Source: Desulfobacterales bacterium
GTDB taxonomy: Bacteria > Desulfobacterota > Desulfobacteria > Desulfobacterales > JAAELO01
DNA: 64,000 nucleotides
Reading direction: 5' to 3'
Assembly: GCA_024226555.1 (NCBI GenBank)
Contig: JAAELO010000198.1
Coordinates: 1 to 64,000, forward strand
The notes under the pieces: model-generated
What the model was told of the DNA's origin: nothing
Database searches by the model: none
The model's input: only the letters and a program-made list of their open reading frames with translations
Made by a program: the position numbers and the translations under genes
Part shown: piece after piece, positions 34,560-45,224 of the stretch
Layout of the letters: every line of letters starts with the position of its first letter
Numbering within the stretch: position 1 is the first letter of the stretch

Positions 34560-35186
34560 TTATTTTGAATAAAGCTCAACAATCAATTGTTCTTGGATTG
34601 GCATTGTGATGTCTTCACGTTCTGGTAAACTCTTAACAAATCCCTTGAATTGATCTTTTTCAATTTCAAGCCATTTTGGTAGTCCTCTCCTAACAACTGC
34701 ATCTAGAGAGTCATTAATGGTTTGGATTTTCCTGCTTTTTTCTTTTATCTCTATAACATCATCTTTGCTTACAATGTAAGATGGAATATTAACTTTTGTT
34801 CCATTTACAGTGAAATGATTATGCTTTACAAAGTGACGTCCCTGAGTTCTTGAATTTGTGAAACCTAAACGGTAAACAACATTATCAAGTCTTAACTCAA
34901 GGTTTGTTAAAAGGTTAGTACCTGTAATACCTTTTTTCCTATCAGCTTTTTTGAAAGTAAGCTTGAACTGCTGTTCAGAAAGTCCGTAAATTCTTTTTAC
35001 TTTCTGCTTCTCTCTAAGCTGAATACCATAATCTGAATGCTTCATCCGTCTCTGACCATGTTGGCCAGGTGCAAATGATCTTCTGTCAAAACTACATTTG
35101 TCAGAAAAGCATCTATCACCCTTCAGAAACAACTTAATATTTTCTCGTCTGCAAAGTCTGCAAACAGGTCCTCTATATCTTGCCAC
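34560..35186 (-). CDS. rpsD: 30S ribosomal protein S4 (zinc-type)
   Basis: A 208-residue S4. The start [21 protein letters not shown] plus CFSDKC supplies four cysteines, so this is the zinc-binding form. The S4 RNA-binding domain follows ([30 protein letters not shown]). S4 nucleates 30S assembly at the 5' domain of 16S rRNA and in some bacteria represses the alpha operon. It sits between rpsK and rpoA. Confidence 0.98.
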   Translation of the reverse strand: MARYRGPVCRLCRRENIKLFLKGDRCFSDKCSFDRRSFAPGQHGQRRMKHSDYGIQLREKQKVKRIYGLSEQQFKLTFKKADRKKGITGTNLLTNLELRLDNVVYRLGFTNSRTQGRHFVKHNHFTVNGTKVNIPSYIVSKDDVIEIKEKSRKIQTINDSLDAVVRRGLPKWLEIEKDQFKGFVKSLPEREDITMPIQEQLIVELYSK

Positions 35187-35218
35187 TTTTCCCCCTTACA
35201 ATTTACTTAAAAATGTAA

Positions 35219-35608
35219 TTATACACGTCTTCTCTTTGGAGGTCTGCAACCATTGTGCGGATTCGCAGTAACGTCTTTAATTAATAATATTGTAAAACCT
35301 GCTGCCTGTAACGCTCTTAGAGCGGCTTCTCTTCCTGCTCCAGGTCCTTTTACATAAACTTCAACAGATTTCATTCCATGGTCCATTGCTTTTTTAGCAG
35401 CATCTTCAGCTGAAAGCTGAGCTGCAAACGGTGTGCTTTTTCTGGAACCTTTAAATCCCTGCATACCTGAGCTAGACCATGAAATTACGTTGCCCGCTTT
35501 GTCTGCAATTGTAACAATAGTATTGTTAAAAGTAGACTGAATATGAACAACTCCGCTTGATATATTTTTTTTGACCTTTTTCTTGGTACGAGTTTTACTT
35601 TTTGCCAT
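35219..35608 (-). CDS. rpsK: 30S ribosomal protein S11
   Basis: A 129-residue S11, identified by [33 protein letters not shown] and the basic C-terminus [11 protein letters not shown]. It lies in the platform of the 30S subunit. Standard alpha-operon order, between rpsM and rpsD. Confidence 0.98.
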   Translation of the reverse strand: MAKSKTRTKKKVKKNISSGVVHIQSTFNNTIVTIADKAGNVISWSSSGMQGFKGSRKSTPFAAQLSAEDAAKKAMDHGMKSVEVYVKGPGAGREAALRALQAAGFTILLIKDVTANPHNGCRPPKRRRV

Positions 35609-35630
35609 AACTCAACCATTCTCCTGTCTA

Positions 35631-35996
35631 CTATTTCTTTTTAACTGCAGCTCTTCTTGGGCCTTTACGTGTACGAGCATTAGTACTCGTTCTTTGTCCA
35701 CGAACCGGAAGAGATCTTCTATGTCTTAGTCCTCTGTAGCAACCAAGATCCATCAGTCTTTTTATATTCATAGAAACTTCTGAACGAAGTTCACCTTCAA
35801 CTTTAAAATCATTATTAACCAAAGTACGTATACTGTTGATCTCATCATCACTGAGATCTTCAGTATTTAAGTTTGGATCAATAGATAGCTTTGAAAGTAT
35901 TTGTTGGGCTGATGTTAACCCTATTCCATAAATATAAGTAAGCGATATTTCAATACGCTTTCTTTTAGGTAAATCTACACCTGAAATTCTTGCCAA
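35631..35996 (-). CDS. rpsM: 30S ribosomal protein S13
   Basis: A 121-residue S13. [25 protein letters not shown] and the C-terminal [14 protein letters not shown] are diagnostic. S13 sits in the 30S head and forms intersubunit bridges with L5. It is 12 bp after rpmJ in the usual alpha-operon order. Confidence 0.98.
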   Translation of the reverse strand: MARISGVDLPKRKRIEISLTYIYGIGLTSAQQILSKLSIDPNLNTEDLSDDEINSIRTLVNNDFKVEGELRSEVSMNIKRLMDLGCYRGLRHRRSLPVRGQRTSTNARTRKGPRRAAVKKK

Positions 35997-36008
35997 ACTC
36001 CTATCCTC

Positions 36009-36122
36009 CTATCCCTGCCTCTGTTTGTGTCTCTTATTTTCACAGATAACCCTAATCACGCCTTTTCTGCGAATTACCTTACACTTGATACACATTTTTT
36101 TTACTGAAGCTCTGACCTTCAT
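36009..36122 (-). CDS. rpmJ: 50S ribosomal protein L36 (zinc-type)
   Basis: A 37-residue L36. It reads [20 protein letters not shown], then [17 protein letters not shown]. The three Cys and one His (C-x2-C ... C-x4-H) bind zinc, as in the non-paralogous, zinc-containing form. The coding frame is short but has GGAG at good spacing and the normal neighbours infA and rpsM. Confidence 0.97.
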   Translation of the reverse strand: MKVRASVKKMCIKCKVIRRKGVIRVICENKRHKQRQG

Positions 36123-36150
36123 CTGGACTCCTCAATACAAGTATAAAACT

Positions 36151-36369
36151 TTATTTTGATCTATAGGTAATTCTACCACGGGTTAGATCATATGGTGTTA
36201 ATTCCAAAGTAACAGTATCACCTGGCAAAATCTTTATAAAATGCATGCGCATCTTTCCTGAAATATGGGCAAGAACTTCATGTCCATTTTCAAGTTTTAC
36301 TTTAAACATTGCATTTGGAAGAGTTTCAAGTACTTCACCCTGAACCTTTATAGGTTCTTCTTTTGCCAT
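36151..36369 (-). CDS. infA: Translation initiation factor IF-1
   Basis: A 72-residue IF-1 with the S1-like OB fold ([20 protein letters not shown] ... [24 protein letters not shown]). The start at 36369 has a GGGGGG ribosome binding site and gives [11 protein letters not shown], the family N-terminus; a longer frame to 36426 is not supported. It lies between secY and rpmJ; adk and map, which often separate them, are absent here. Confidence 0.96.
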   Translation of the reverse strand: MAKEEPIKVQGEVLETLPNAMFKVKLENGHEVLAHISGKMRMHFIKILPGDTVTLELTPYDLTRGRITYRSK

Positions 36370-36489
36370 TGTTTCCCCCCGTTTATTACCTATTTTATTT
36401 AGCAGAAACCATAAAAAACCATTCAAATTAACACAAAAATATTTATTTGTCTATATCTGATTTCTAACTTTATTTATAAATACAAGGAT

Positions 36490-37752
36490 TTATTTTTTCA
36501 AAAATCCTTCATAGTTTCTGGACATCATGTGTGACTCAATTTGACCTATTGTATCCATTGCAACTCCGATAACAATAAGAAGAGCGGTTCCACCGAAATA
36601 GAAAGGAACCCCTAATTTTGCATTCATAAACTGAGGAAGCACACAAACTGCCGAAACATAAATTGCTCCAATAACAGTGATCCTTGTAAGAACCCTGTCT
36701 ATATATTCTGCAGTTCTTTTACCTGGTCTTATCCCAGGAATAAAACCACCATTTTTCTTCATATTATCAGCAACATCATCAGTTTTAAAAGTTACTGCAG
36801 TATAAAAAAAGCAGAAAAATATAATAAATGTAACATAAATTACATTATATGTAATTGCAGTTGGTTGCAGATATTCCTGAACAACTTTTAAAGCTGCTAT
36901 ATCAACAAAGTTTGCGAGCGTTGCCGGAAACATTATTATTGAAGATGCAAAAATTGGTGGAATAACACCAGATGTATTCAGTTTTAAAGGTAGATGTGAA
37001 CTCTGACCTCCAAACATCTTTCTTCCAACAACTCTTTTTGCGTATTGAACAGGTATTTTTCTTTGGGCTGTCTCAAAAAATATAATTAGCGCTATAACAG
37101 CAACCATTAGAACTACTACAATAACAAACTCAAATACCTCAAGGGTTCCTTCAGATAAAAAGTCAAATGTATCCACAGCACCTGAAGGCATCCTTGCAAC
37201 AATACCAGCAAATATAATAAGTGAGATACCGTTTCCGATTCCTCTCTCTGTAATCTGCTCACCTAACCACATAATAAATGCGGTTCCAGCTGTTAGAGTT
37301 ATTACTGTTACTATTCTGAAAGACCATCCCGGATCTATAACAACTCCAGCACCTTCAAGTCCAACAGCAATTCCAAATCCCTGTATAATACTTAAAACAA
37401 CAGTACCATATCTTGTATATTGGGTTATTTTCTTTCTTCCCTGTTCTCCCTCTTTTGAAAGTCTTTCAAGATTTGGCTCCACAACCGTTAAAAGTTGTAA
37501 AATAATAGAAGCACTAATATATGGCATGATTCCAAGTGCAAATACAGAGAAGCGCTCAAGGGCTCCACCTGTAAACATTGCAAACATGCCAACTATTGTA
37601 CCTTGAAATCTCTCAAAAAATGTTGCAAGAGATACCGGATCTATACCGGGAGTTGGAACAAAAACACCTATTCTGTATACAAACAAAAGAGCCAAAGTAA
37701 TAAAAATCTTTTTCTTTAGCTCCGGGAGATTCATCATATTTTGGAGACTCAT
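36490..37752 (-). CDS. secY: Protein translocase subunit SecY
   Basis: A 420-residue SecY with ten predicted transmembrane segments. Diagnostic parts are [13 protein letters not shown] near helix 1, [13 protein letters not shown], and [14 protein letters not shown]. It is the channel subunit of SecYEG in the inner membrane; SecE is encoded at 60817. It lies in the normal spc-operon position, four bp after rplO. Confidence 0.97.
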   Translation of the reverse strand: MSLQNMMNLPELKKKIFITLALLFVYRIGVFVPTPGIDPVSLATFFERFQGTIVGMFAMFTGGALERFSVFALGIMPYISASIILQLLTVVEPNLERLSKEGEQGRKKITQYTRYGTVVLSIIQGFGIAVGLEGAGVVIDPGWSFRIVTVITLTAGTAFIMWLGEQITERGIGNGISLIIFAGIVARMPSGAVDTFDFLSEGTLEVFEFVIVVVLMVAVIALIIFFETAQRKIPVQYAKRVVGRKMFGGQSSHLPLKLNTSGVIPPIFASSIIMFPATLANFVDIAALKVVQEYLQPTAITYNVIYVTFIIFFCFFYTAVTFKTDDVADNMKKNGGFIPGIRPGKRTAEYIDRVLTRITVIGAIYVSAVCVLPQFMNAKLGVPFYFGGTALLIVIGVAMDTIGQIESHMMSRNYEGFLKK

Positions 37753-37756
37753 ATAA

Positions 37757-38194
37757 TTATGCCTCTATTGTTCCGCCAGCTTTTGTAATCTTCTCTTTGG
37801 CAGTTTCACTGATTTTACAAGATTTAATAGTAAGAGCTATATCAATATCTCCTTCACCAAGAAGTTTGATACCATCATATCTGCCTTTAACAAGACCTGC
37901 TTTAACAAGAGCAAGTTCATCAACAACGGCTCCACTCTCAAAACGAGAAAGATCCTTAACATTTATAATGGAATATCTCTTCTTGAAGATATTCGTAAAT
38001 CCTCTTTTAGGAAGTCTTCTATGTATAGGCATCTGGCCACCTTCGTATCCAGGTCTAGTACCTCCACCTGATCTACTATTTTGACCATTATATCCCCTAC
38101 CAGCAGTTGTTCCCTGACCTGAAGCAACACCACGACCTATTCTTTTTCGTGCTTTTGTTGAACCAGGCGCTGGAGATAATTCATAAAGTTTCAT
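37757..38194 (-). CDS. rplO: 50S ribosomal protein L15
   Basis: A 145-residue L15. The glycine-rich N-terminal extension [18 protein letters not shown] and the segment [20 protein letters not shown] are diagnostic. It penetrates the 50S core. Its start is directly adjacent to the rpmD stop. Confidence 0.97.
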   Translation of the reverse strand: MKLYELSPAPGSTKARKRIGRGVASGQGTTAGRGYNGQNSRSGGGTRPGYEGGQMPIHRRLPKRGFTNIFKKRYSIINVKDLSRFESGAVVDELALVKAGLVKGRYDGIKLLGEGDIDIALTIKSCKISETAKEKITKAGGTIEA

Positions 38195-38377
38195 TTAAAT
38201 ATCCTCAACTTTTACAAGATGCTTTACTTTTTGAACCATTCCCCTGATAGATGGAGTATCTTCAAGTTCAACAGTTCTGTTTATTTTAGTAAGATTCATC
38301 CCGCGTAAGATTTTTCGATGTTTTTCAGGTCTGCCAATCATGCTTCTAACCAGCTGTATTTTTATCTTTGAAGCCAT
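38195..38377 (-). CDS. rpmD: 50S ribosomal protein L30
   Basis: A 60-residue L30 ([36 protein letters not shown]). Short bacterial form. It lies between rpsE and rplO in the standard spc order. Confidence 0.96.
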   Translation of the reverse strand: MASKIKIQLVRSMIGRPEKHRKILRGMNLTKINRTVELEDTPSIRGMVQKVKHLVKVEDI

Positions 38378-38397
38378 CTTATTTCCTCTTACCTATG

Positions 38398-38892
38398 CTA
38401 TAATTCATCAACACTTAGACCGCGTCTTTTAGCAACACTTTCCAAGCTTTGTTGTTGTATCAAACCATCGACTGTCGCTTTAATAACATTATGAGGGTTG
38501 TTTGTACCCATACATTTTGTTAGAATGTTTTTAACTCCAACAGCTTCCAATACAGCTCTAACAGCACCACCAGCAATAAGTCCTGTACCTTCAGACGCAG
38601 GTTTTAAAAGTACTTTACCAGCACCGTATCTACCTATAGTCTTGAATGGAATAGTTCCTTCAGAAAGGCTAACTTTAACCATGTTTTTCTTGGCTTTTTC
38701 GATACCTTTTCTAATAGCTTCAGGAACTTCACCTGCTTTTCCGAGCCCATACCCAATTTGTCCTTCACCATCACCGACAACTACAATTGCGCTAAAGCTG
38801 AACCTACGTCCACCCTTTACAACTTTTGCAACCCGGTTAATATGAACAACCTTGTCAACTAACTTATTATCATCCGCTTCGTTTTTGAACAA
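38398..38892 (-). CDS. rpsE: 30S ribosomal protein S5
   Basis: A 164-residue S5. The double-stranded RNA-binding-like domain carries [21 protein letters not shown] and [15 protein letters not shown]. The second domain has [19 protein letters not shown]5 takes part in mRNA entry and decoding accuracy. Confidence 0.97.
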   Translation of the reverse strand: MFKNEADDNKLVDKVVHINRVAKVVKGGRRFSFSAIVVVGDGEGQIGYGLGKAGEVPEAIRKGIEKAKKNMVKVSLSEGTIPFKTIGRYGAGKVLLKPASEGTGLIAGGAVRAVLEAVGVKNILTKCMGTNNPHNVIKATVDGLIQQQSLESVAKRRGLSVDEL

Positions 38893-38911
38893 GGGAATGC
38901 CTCCTTAATAT

Positions 38912-39277
38912 TTAAAAATCTAGACCAGCTTCTCTTGCACCATCAGACAAAGACTTGATTCGTCCGTGATATAGAAAACCACTTCTGTCAAAAACTATCT
39001 TTTTGCAACCCTTTTCGATAGCTCTTTCTGCAACAAGTTTTCCAACCATATTAGCTTTTCCAAGTTTTCCTTTAACTTCATCACCGAATGTCAGTTCTTT
39101 ATCCATTGTTGATGCAGCGGCTATAGTTGATGAATCTTCATCGTTAATAAGTTGTGCATAAATATGTTTAGAACTTCTGAAAACAGACAATCTTGGCTGA
39201 CTTGCTGTGCCTCTGATCTTTTTTCGAATTCTTATTTTCTTTTTTAATCTAGTCACTTTTCTAGACTGAGAACCCAT
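38912..39277 (-). CDS. rplR: 50S ribosomal protein L18
   Basis: A 121-residue L18 ([41 protein letters not shown]). It binds 5S rRNA and forms the central protuberance with L5 and L25. Normal position between rplF and rpsE. Confidence 0.97.
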   Translation of the reverse strand: MGSQSRKVTRLKKKIRIRKKIRGTASQPRLSVFRSSKHIYAQLINDEDSSTIAAASTMDKELTFGDEVKGKLGKANMVGKLVAERAIEKGCKKIVFDRSGFLYHGRIKSLSDGAREAGLDF

Positions 39278-39313
39278 TTTTGTATCCTCTTATATTATCT
39301 TTACAGAATTAGG

Positions 39314-39850
39314 TTAAGCTGCTGCTGTTTTACCAGCTTTTCTCTGAATAATTTCTTCAGTGTACTTAATACCTTTACCTTTATAAGGCTCAGGAGGTCT
39401 AAGTTCTCTGATTCGAGCTGCAGTTTGGCCAATTAGTTGTTTATCAATGCCTGAAAGTTTAATTTTTGTTTTTTCAACGTCAGCAGTTATACCTTCAGGA
39501 AGATCAAATTCAACTGGATTGGAATATCCAATATTTAAAATAATCTTCTTTCCACTAAGTTCAGCTCTGTATCCAATTCCGTTTATATCAAGACTTCTTT
39601 CAAAACCTTTTGAAACACCATTAACCATATTGTTTATTAGTGCTCTTGTAAGTCCCTGAAAAGCGCCTTCTTTTTTATTTAAACCAAGTGTAACAACATT
39701 GATAACATCGTCAGCAATTTTAATATCAATTGCCGCATGAACAGTGTGAGTTAATGTTCCTTTCTCACCTGTTACCGTCACCAATTTGTCTGTATATGAT
39801 ACCTTTGTATTATTTGGTATCTGAATCGGTTTATTTCCTATTCGAGACAT
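39314..39850 (-). CDS. rplF: 50S ribosomal protein L6
   Basis: A 178-residue L6 with duplicated domains. The start MSRIGNKPIQIP and the C-terminal ARIRELRPPEPYKGKGIKY are diagnostic. It lies at the base of the stalk near the factor-binding region. Confidence 0.98.
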   Translation of the reverse strand: MSRIGNKPIQIPNNTKVSYTDKLVTVTGEKGTLTHTVHAAIDIKIADDVINVVTLGLNKKEGAFQGLTRALINNMVNGVSKGFERSLDINGIGYRAELSGKKIILNIGYSNPVEFDLPEGITADVEKTKIKLSGIDKQLIGQTAARIRELRPPEPYKGKGIKYTEEIIQRKAGKTAAA

Positions 39851-39859
39851 AATTTCTCC

Positions 39860-40258
39860 TTACCAAATATTGCAAAGGATTTCACCACCAAGATTTTTCA
39901 ATCTTGCTTCCTTATCTGTCATCAAACCATTTGATGTAGACAGGATGGCAACTCCCATACCGTTTAATACTTTTGTGACTTCTTTACTTTTAGTGTAAAC
40001 CCTTCTACTTGGTTTACTAACTCTTTCAATTCCGAAAATTGCGTGGGTTTTTTCTTCATCATACTTAAGATAAACTCTTAAAACACCCTGTTTTCCATCC
40101 TGAACGAATTTATAATTTTTAATAAATCCGCTGGACTTTAAAACTTTAGCAATTTCAACCTTTAACTTTGAACCTGGAATATCAACATTGCTGAAATGTG
40201 CTTTTCCTGCATTTCTGATTCTAGTCAGCATATCAGCAATTGGATCACTCATTGACAT
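39860..40258 (-). CDS. rpsH: 30S ribosomal protein S8
   Basis: A 132-residue S8 (DPIADMLTRIRNAGKAHF and the C-terminal GVAILSTSNGLMTDKEA). S8 binds helix 21 of 16S rRNA and, in E. coli, represses the spc operon. The unusually long gap of 132 bp before it (from rpsN) is the longest within the S10-spc-alpha part. Confidence 0.97.
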   Translation of the reverse strand: MSMSDPIADMLTRIRNAGKAHFSNVDIPGSKLKVEIAKVLKSSGFIKNYKFVQDGKQGVLRVYLKYDEEKTHAIFGIERVSKPSRRVYTKSKEVTKVLNGMGVAILSTSNGLMTDKEARLKNLGGEILCNIW

Positions 40259-40390
40259 TTGTTATCTCCATACAGCTTTTAAAAGTTAATGCTGTTAATT
40301 TCTGGAACAAGACTTATTATAACTGAACTTCACATTCCCACTGTAAGAAGAATGTAGGTATTCAATTAATTCCTGTTCTCTTACCATTGC
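40259..40390 (-). other. Unusually long spacer between rpsN and rpsH
   Basis: Neighbouring gene gaps are mostly under 40 bp; this one is 132 bp and non-coding. It contains a short possible hairpin, ACATTC ... GAATGT on the transcribed strand. It could hold a regulatory or processing site, for example for S8 autoregulation, but no consensus is matched. Confidence 0.35.
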
Positions 40391-40576
40391 CTACCAGCTT
40401 GATTTTGTTACTCCTGGAAGCTTACCATGAGAAGCAAGACTCCTGAAACAAATTCTGCAAATTCCAAATTTTCTTATAAAAGCTCTTGGTCGTCCACAAA
40501 TTGGACATCTGTTATAACCACGAACTTTGAATTTTGGCGTCTTTTTCGATTTTACTATTAGAGATTTTTTTGCCAA
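40391..40576 (-). CDS. rpsN: 30S ribosomal protein S14 type Z (zinc)
   Basis: A 61-residue S14 of the short zinc-binding class. [20 protein letters not shown] supplies four cysteines, followed by [18 protein letters not shown]. The long zinc-free form is absent here. It lies between rplE and rpsH. Confidence 0.97.
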   Translation of the reverse strand: MAKKSLIVKSKKTPKFKVRGYNRCPICGRPRAFIRKFGICRICFRSLASHGKLPGVTKSSW

Positions 40577-40600
40577 ACCTTCCTCCTTTTGAACTCCTAT

Positions 40601-41140
40601 TTAGTTACGAAATGGCATTCCTAAAAGTTTTAGAAGTTCTTTGCCTTCCTCATCACTATTGGCAGATGTTACAACGGTAATGTTCAAGCCTTTGATTTTA
40701 TCGATTTTATCATAATCAATCTCTGGAAATATAATCTGTTCTTTAATTCCTAAAGTATAATTTCCATGTCCATCAAATGCTTTTCCTGACACACCCCTGA
40801 AATCTCTAACACGTGGTAAGGAGATGTTCACAAGCTTAGTTAAAAAATCCCACATTTTTTCACGTCTCAAAGTTACCATACAACCAATTGGCATTCCTTC
40901 TCGAAGTTTAAATGCCGCAATGGATTTTTTAGCTCTAGTAATAACAGGTTGTTGACCTGTTATACTTGCAATCTCTAAAACCGCAGAATCTATGAGTTTT
41001 CCGTTATGGATAGCTTCTCCAAGACCCATGTTTATTGTAACTTTTTCGATTTTAGGAACCTGCATAACATTTGAATATTTAAAATGTTCTTTAAGCTTGG
41101 GAACAATTTCTTCTTTATATAGTGCTTTTAAATCAGTCAT
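40601..41140 (-). CDS. rplE: 50S ribosomal protein L5
   Basis: A 179-residue L5. The start with [24 protein letters not shown] and the C-terminal [21 protein letters not shown]-like ending ([16 protein letters not shown]) are typical. It binds 5S rRNA and contacts S13. Confidence 0.97.
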   Translation of the reverse strand: MTDLKALYKEEIVPKLKEHFKYSNVMQVPKIEKVTINMGLGEAIHNGKLIDSAVLEIASITGQQPVITRAKKSIAAFKLREGMPIGCMVTLRREKMWDFLTKLVNISLPRVRDFRGVSGKAFDGHGNYTLGIKEQIIFPEIDYDKIDKIKGLNITVVTSANSDEEGKELLKLLGMPFRN

Positions 41141-41159
41141 TTATTTATAACCCTCGTCC

Positions 41160-41492
41160 CTATGCAATCGTTTCATTACATTTTACACAGATGCGAACTT
41201 TTTTCCCATCTTCAATTTTCTTGACTCTAACTCTTGTTGCAGTAGGAGTATCACATTTATCACACATAAGCATTACATTTGATATGCTAAGAGGAGCTTC
41301 TTTATCAACGATTCCTCCTTGCTGATTTGCCATGCTTGGCTTTGTATGTGCTTTTACAATGTTGATATTCTCAACAACAACTTTACCGGTTTTTTTGACA
41401 ATTTTTAAGACTTTTCCAATCTTTCCTTTGTCCTTACCGGCAAGAATCTTCACCTTATCATCTTTTTTTATTCGAGATCCTATATTTGACAT
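41160..41492 (-). CDS. rplX: 50S ribosomal protein L24 with zinc-ribbon-like tail
   Basis: A 110-residue L24 with a KOW motif (KDDKVKILAGKDKGKIGKV). The C-terminal half carries Cys pairs CDKC and CVKC around a GKKVRI strand, so this is a form that may bind zinc. L24 initiates 50S assembly. It lies between rplN and rplE. Confidence 0.96.
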   Translation of the reverse strand: MSNIGSRIKKDDKVKILAGKDKGKIGKVLKIVKKTGKVVVENINIVKAHTKPSMANQQGGIVDKEAPLSISNVMLMCDKCDTPTATRVRVKKIEDGKKVRICVKCNETIA

Positions 41493-41515
41493 TATAACTC
41501 TCCAGAGGGTTAATC

Positions 41516-41884
41516 CTATAAAACCTCAGGTGCAAGGGATATTATTTTCATATATCTCTTAGCTCTCAGTTCTCTTGCTACAGGGCCGAAGATTCTGGTT
41601 CCAACAGGTTCTTTATTCTGATTTATAAGAACAGCTGAGTTGTCATCAAATCTTATAAGTGAACCATCAGGTCTTCTAATCTCTTTTTTAGTCCTGACAA
41701 TCACTGCCTTTGTAACATCACCCTTTTTTACTTTTGAATTTGGTATTGCTTCTTTTACAGAAACGACAATTATATCTCCAACAGAAGCATATCTTCTGTG
41801 GGATCCGCCAAGAACTTTAATGCAATAAACTTCTTTAGCTCCTGAATTATCTGCAACATTTAATCTACTTTCTGATTGAATCAT
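41516..41884 (-). CDS. rplN: 50S ribosomal protein L14
   Basis: A 122-residue L14 ([32 protein letters not shown]). It lies at the subunit interface near the factor-binding site. Standard position after rpsQ. Confidence 0.98.
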   Translation of the reverse strand: MIQSESRLNVADNSGAKEVYCIKVLGGSHRRYASVGDIIVVSVKEAIPNSKVKKGDVTKAVIVRTKKEIRRPDGSLIRFDDNSAVLINQNKEPVGTRIFGPVARELRAKRYMKIISLAPEVL

Positions 41885-41900
41885 TTTTATTTCCCTTTAA

Positions 41901-42158
41901 TCAAAGAGCTTTCTCAATTATTCTTGAGACACGAAATTTCTTATTTTTACTTAAAGGTTTAGATTCTGTAATCAGTACCTTATCTCCGATTTGACATGAA
42001 TTGTCTTTATCATGAGCAGCGTACTTTGCATGTCTTCTTACATATTTTTTATAAAGAGAATGCTTTACGAATCTTTCAACCAGTACAGTTACCGTTTTTT
42101 CCATTTTATCCGAAACAACAGTACCTGTTAATTGTCTTCTCATTCCTCGTTTATCCAT
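41901..42158 (-). CDS. rpsQ: 30S ribosomal protein S17
   Basis: An 85-residue S17 with an OB fold (GTVVSDKMEKTVTVLVERF, KKYVRRHAKYAAHD). It binds the 5' domain of 16S rRNA early in assembly. Confidence 0.97.
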   Translation of the reverse strand: MDKRGMRRQLTGTVVSDKMEKTVTVLVERFVKHSLYKKYVRRHAKYAAHDKDNSCQIGDKVLITESKPLSKNKKFRVSRIIEKAL

Positions 42159-42162
42159 GGCA

Positions 42163-42345
42163 TTAACTATCTCTTAAAATTGTTTTTAGTCTTGCTATGT
42201 CTTTTCTAACCTTCTTCAACATAGAAGTATTGTCAAGTTGCCCAAAACTATTCTGAAATCTTAGGTTTAGCGACTCTTCTTTAAGGTCATTAACTTTAGC
42301 AGCCATTTCTTCAGGAGACATCTCTTTTATCTCTTTAACTTTCAT
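42163..42345 (-). CDS. rpmC: 50S ribosomal protein L29
   Basis: A 60-residue L29, two antiparallel helices ([40 protein letters not shown]). Its start codon overlaps the rplP stop by one base, so the two are translationally coupled. Confidence 0.96.
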   Translation of the reverse strand: MKVKEIKEMSPEEMAAKVNDLKEESLNLRFQNSFGQLDNTSMLKKVRKDIARLKTILRDS

Positions 42346-42758
42346 TAGACCTGCTCCCTTTCAATAAATCTGGTTTTAATAGAAAGTTTATGAGAAGCTA
42401 ATCGAAGAGCTTCTTTTGCAAGATCTCTTGGAACACCTTCCATCTCATATAAAATTCTACCAGGCTTAATAACTGCTACCCATGAATCAGTGGCACCTTT
42501 ACCCTTACCCATTCTAACTTCTGCAGGCTTCTTTGTTGTTGGTTTATCTGGAAAAAAACGAATCCACATTTTACCAACACGCTTTACGTGTCTTGTCATA
42601 GCAACACGAGCAGCTTCTATCTCTCTTGCACTGATATGCCCACATTCAACCGCCTGAAGTCCGAAATCACCAAAGTTCAGAGAAGCTCCGCCTTTGGCTT
42701 TTCCCTTCATTCTTCCTCGTTGTCTTTTTCGAAATTTTAATTTCTTTGGACTTAACAT
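42345..42758 (-). CDS. rplP: 50S ribosomal protein L16
   Basis: A 137-residue L16 ([39 protein letters not shown]). It lies near the A-site tRNA elbow on the 50S subunit. Confidence 0.98.
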   Translation of the reverse strand: MLSPKKLKFRKRQRGRMKGKAKGGASLNFGDFGLQAVECGHISAREIEAARVAMTRHVKRVGKMWIRFFPDKPTTKKPAEVRMGKGKGATDSWVAVIKPGRILYEMEGVPRDLAKEALRLASHKLSIKTRFIEREQV

Positions 42759-42770
42759 TTACCTTGCTCC

Positions 42771-43427
42771 CTATTGACTTTTCCCAAGGTATTTCTGATC
42801 TTTATTCAGGACTTCACCTTTGAAAATAAATACTTTTACTCCGATTTTACCGTATGTGGTATCGGCTTCAAAAAATCCGTAATCGATATCTGCTCTCATT
42901 GTATGAAGCGGAACTCTTCCTTCTCTGTACCACTCAGTACGTGCCATTTCTGCACCACCAAGTCTACCTGCACAAATAATCTTAATTCCTTGTGCTCCAA
43001 ATCTCATTGATGAAGAGACACATCTTTTCATAGCACGTCTAAAAGCAACTCTTCTGTTCAATTGCAATGCTACATTTTCAGCAACAAGTTGAGCGTCTAC
43101 TTCCGGTCTCTTTATTTCCTGAATATCAATCATAACTTCTTGAGATATCATTTTAGTAAGGTCTTTTTTCAGTTGAGCAATCTCTACACCTTTTTTTCCA
43201 ATAATAATACCTGGACGGGCTGTAAAAATTCTAATGCGTACTCTTTTTGATGACCTTTCAATCTCAATCTTGGAAACACCTGCATGGAAGAGCCTTTTCT
43301 TCAGAAATTTTCTAATTTCGAAATCCTGTAGTACGTAATCAGAGTAGTTCTTGTCGGCGTACCAACGAGACTCCCATGTTTTTACAATACCCAATCTAAG
43401 ACTTATTGGATTTACTTTCTGACCCAA
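42771..43427 (-). CDS. rpsC: 30S ribosomal protein S3
   Basis: A 218-residue S3 with a KH domain ([20 protein letters not shown]) and a C-terminal domain ([20 protein letters not shown]). It lies at the mRNA entry site of the 30S head. Confidence 0.98.
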   Translation of the reverse strand: MGQKVNPISLRLGIVKTWESRWYADKNYSDYVLQDFEIRKFLKKRLFHAGVSKIEIERSSKRVRIRIFTARPGIIIGKKGVEIAQLKKDLTKMISQEVMIDIQEIKRPEVDAQLVAENVALQLNRRVAFRRAMKRCVSSSMRFGAQGIKIICAGRLGGAEMARTEWYREGRVPLHTMRADIDYGFFEADTTYGKIGVKVFIFKGEVLNKDQKYLGKSQ

Positions 43428-43443
43428 GGTTGTTCCTCCTTCT

Positions 43444-43782
43444 TTAAACCGCTTCGTCTACCAAAACGACTGTTATATGACTACTTTTTTTCAGGATACG
43501 TGCGCCACGTCCTCTGGCTCTTGCTCTAAATCTTTTTAAAGTTGGCCCCTGATCAACAATCACATTTTTTACTATTAAAGTATCTACATCAAGTTCATTA
43601 TTATTGTCAGCATTTGCAACGGCAGATCTCATAACCTTTTCGACGAGTCCAGCTGCTTTCTGAGGCATAAACTTGAGAGTGTTTAAACTAAACTCTACAG
43701 GCTTGCCTTTAATTGCGCCAACTATCTTTCTGACTTTCTGAGGTGAAATGCGCACATGTTTCGCTACAGCTTTAACCTCCAT
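43444..43782 (-). CDS. rplV: 50S ribosomal protein L22
   Basis: A 112-residue L22 ([20 protein letters not shown], then the loop-bearing [20 protein letters not shown]). The extended loop lines the exit tunnel. Normal position between rpsS and rpsC. Confidence 0.97.
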   Translation of the reverse strand: MEVKAVAKHVRISPQKVRKIVGAIKGKPVEFSLNTLKFMPQKAAGLVEKVMRSAVANADNNNELDVDTLIVKNVIVDQGPTLKRFRARARGRGARILKKSSHITVVLVDEAV

Positions 43783-43803
43783 CTTGATAATCCCTTTTCT
43801 TTA

Positions 43804-44085
43804 TTACTTCTTCATTTTAGATTTTTTATCGCCTGCATGACCATAGAAGGTTCGTGTAGGAGAAAATTCACCAAGTTTATGACCAACCATGTTTTCAGAT
43901 ACAAAAACAGGAACAAACTTTCTTCCATTATGAACCGCAAGAGTTATGCTGACCATTTCAGGTATAATAGTTGATCTTCGTGACCATGTCTTAATTACTT
44001 TGTTGGACCTTGCTTCGCTTGCCTGTAAAACTTTTTTTACAAGCTTACTACACACGTAAGGCCCTTTTTTTAACGAGCGAGGCAT
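43804..44085 (-). CDS. rpsS: 30S ribosomal protein S19
   Basis: A 93-residue S19 ([39 protein letters not shown]). It lies in the 30S head with S13. Confidence 0.98.
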   Translation of the reverse strand: MPRSLKKGPYVCSKLVKKVLQASEARSNKVIKTWSRRSTIIPEMVSITLAVHNGRKFVPVFVSENMVGHKLGEFSPTRTFYGHAGDKKSKMKK

Positions 44086-44097
44086 ATTATCTCCTGC

Positions 44098-44925
44098 TTA
44101 TTTTTTTCTACGTTTAACAATAAATTTGTCAGTAGCTCTGTTCTTACGTGTTCTGAATCCTTTGGATGGTAATCCCCATGGAGAACATGGATGTCTACCA
44201 CCTGATGAACGTCCTTCACCACCACCCATTGGGTGATCAACAGGGTTCATAGCCACACCACGAACACTTGGTCTTCTTCCAAGCCATCTGCTTCTACCGG
44301 CTTTACCAAGAACAACATTTTCATGCTTGGTATTACCAACACGTCCTATAGTCGCTTTACACTTCAACAGAATCAGTCTAACTTCTCCAGATGGAAGCTT
44401 AACCTGAGCGTACCTCTTCTCCTTAGCCATAAGCTGAGCAAAAGTACCGGCACTTCTAACAATCTGTCCACCATTACCGGTTCTCAATTCGATGTTATGA
44501 ATTTGAGTTCCGAGAGGTATGTTTTCCAATGGAAGCGCATTTCCAGGTTTAATATCCGCATTGGCACCTGTTTCAATTTGATCTCCAACTTTGATTCCAA
44601 CAGGAGCAAGAATGTATCTCTTTTCTCCATCAGCATAGTGAAGAAGGGCAATACGAGCAGATCTGTTAGGATCATACTCAATTGTTGCTACCTTTGCAGG
44701 GATACCGTCTTTATCTCTTCTGAAGTCTATAACTCTATAGTGTCTTCTATGTCCACCACCTCTGTGCCTGGTGGTTATTCTACCGTTGACATTACGTCCA
44801 CCGGATTTACTCAGTTTTCTTAAAAGATTTTTTTCAGGAACATCTGTGGTAATTTCCTCAAAATCAAAATACTCTTGAAAACGTCTTCCCGGTGATGTCG
44901 GTTTAGTTTTTCTAATTCCCATCAT
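44098..44925 (-). CDS. rplB: 50S ribosomal protein L2
   Basis: A 275-residue L2. The start ([14 protein letters not shown]; the first Met at 44925 is followed by a second) and the C-terminal [20 protein letters not shown] are diagnostic; the conserved His in that loop is near the peptidyl transferase centre. Confidence 0.98.
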   Translation of the reverse strand: MMGIRKTKPTSPGRRFQEYFDFEEITTDVPEKNLLRKLSKSGGRNVNGRITTRHRGGGHRRHYRVIDFRRDKDGIPAKVATIEYDPNRSARIALLHYADGEKRYILAPVGIKVGDQIETGANADIKPGNALPLENIPLGTQIHNIELRTGNGGQIVRSAGTFAQLMAKEKRYAQVKLPSGEVRLILLKCKATIGRVGNTKHENVVLGKAGRSRWLGRRPSVRGVAMNPVDHPMGGGEGRSSGGRHPCSPWGLPSKGFRTRKNRATDKFIVKRRKK

Positions 44926-44936
44926 TAGCTCCTGGT

Positions 44937-45224
44937 TTAAACACCTTCAAAGAAATCTATTTTTTCGCCTGGCATCAATTTTACAATTGCTTTTTTCCAG
45001 TCTTTTTTCTTACCAGCAATTCTTCCGCGTTGAGTACGTTTACCTTTGACCTGCATAGTTCTAACGCTTTCAACTTTAACTTTGAAAATCTCTTCAATGG
45101 AGTCTTTTATCTGGATTCTGTTTGCAGTTTTTAAAACTTCAAATGAAACCATATTATAAAGCTCTTGCTGAACATTTGTTTTTTCAGTATTTAGAGGTTT
45201 TCTTATGATGTCATATGGATTCAT
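44937..45224 (-). CDS. rplW: 50S ribosomal protein L23
   Basis: A 95-residue L23 ([39 protein letters not shown]). It is the docking site for trigger factor and SRP at the tunnel exit. Its start overlaps the rplD stop by four bases. Confidence 0.97.
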   Translation of the reverse strand: MNPYDIIRKPLNTEKTNVQQELYNMVSFEVLKTANRIQIKDSIEEIFKVKVESVRTMQVKGKRTQRGRIAGKKKDWKKAIVKLMPGEKIDFFEGV

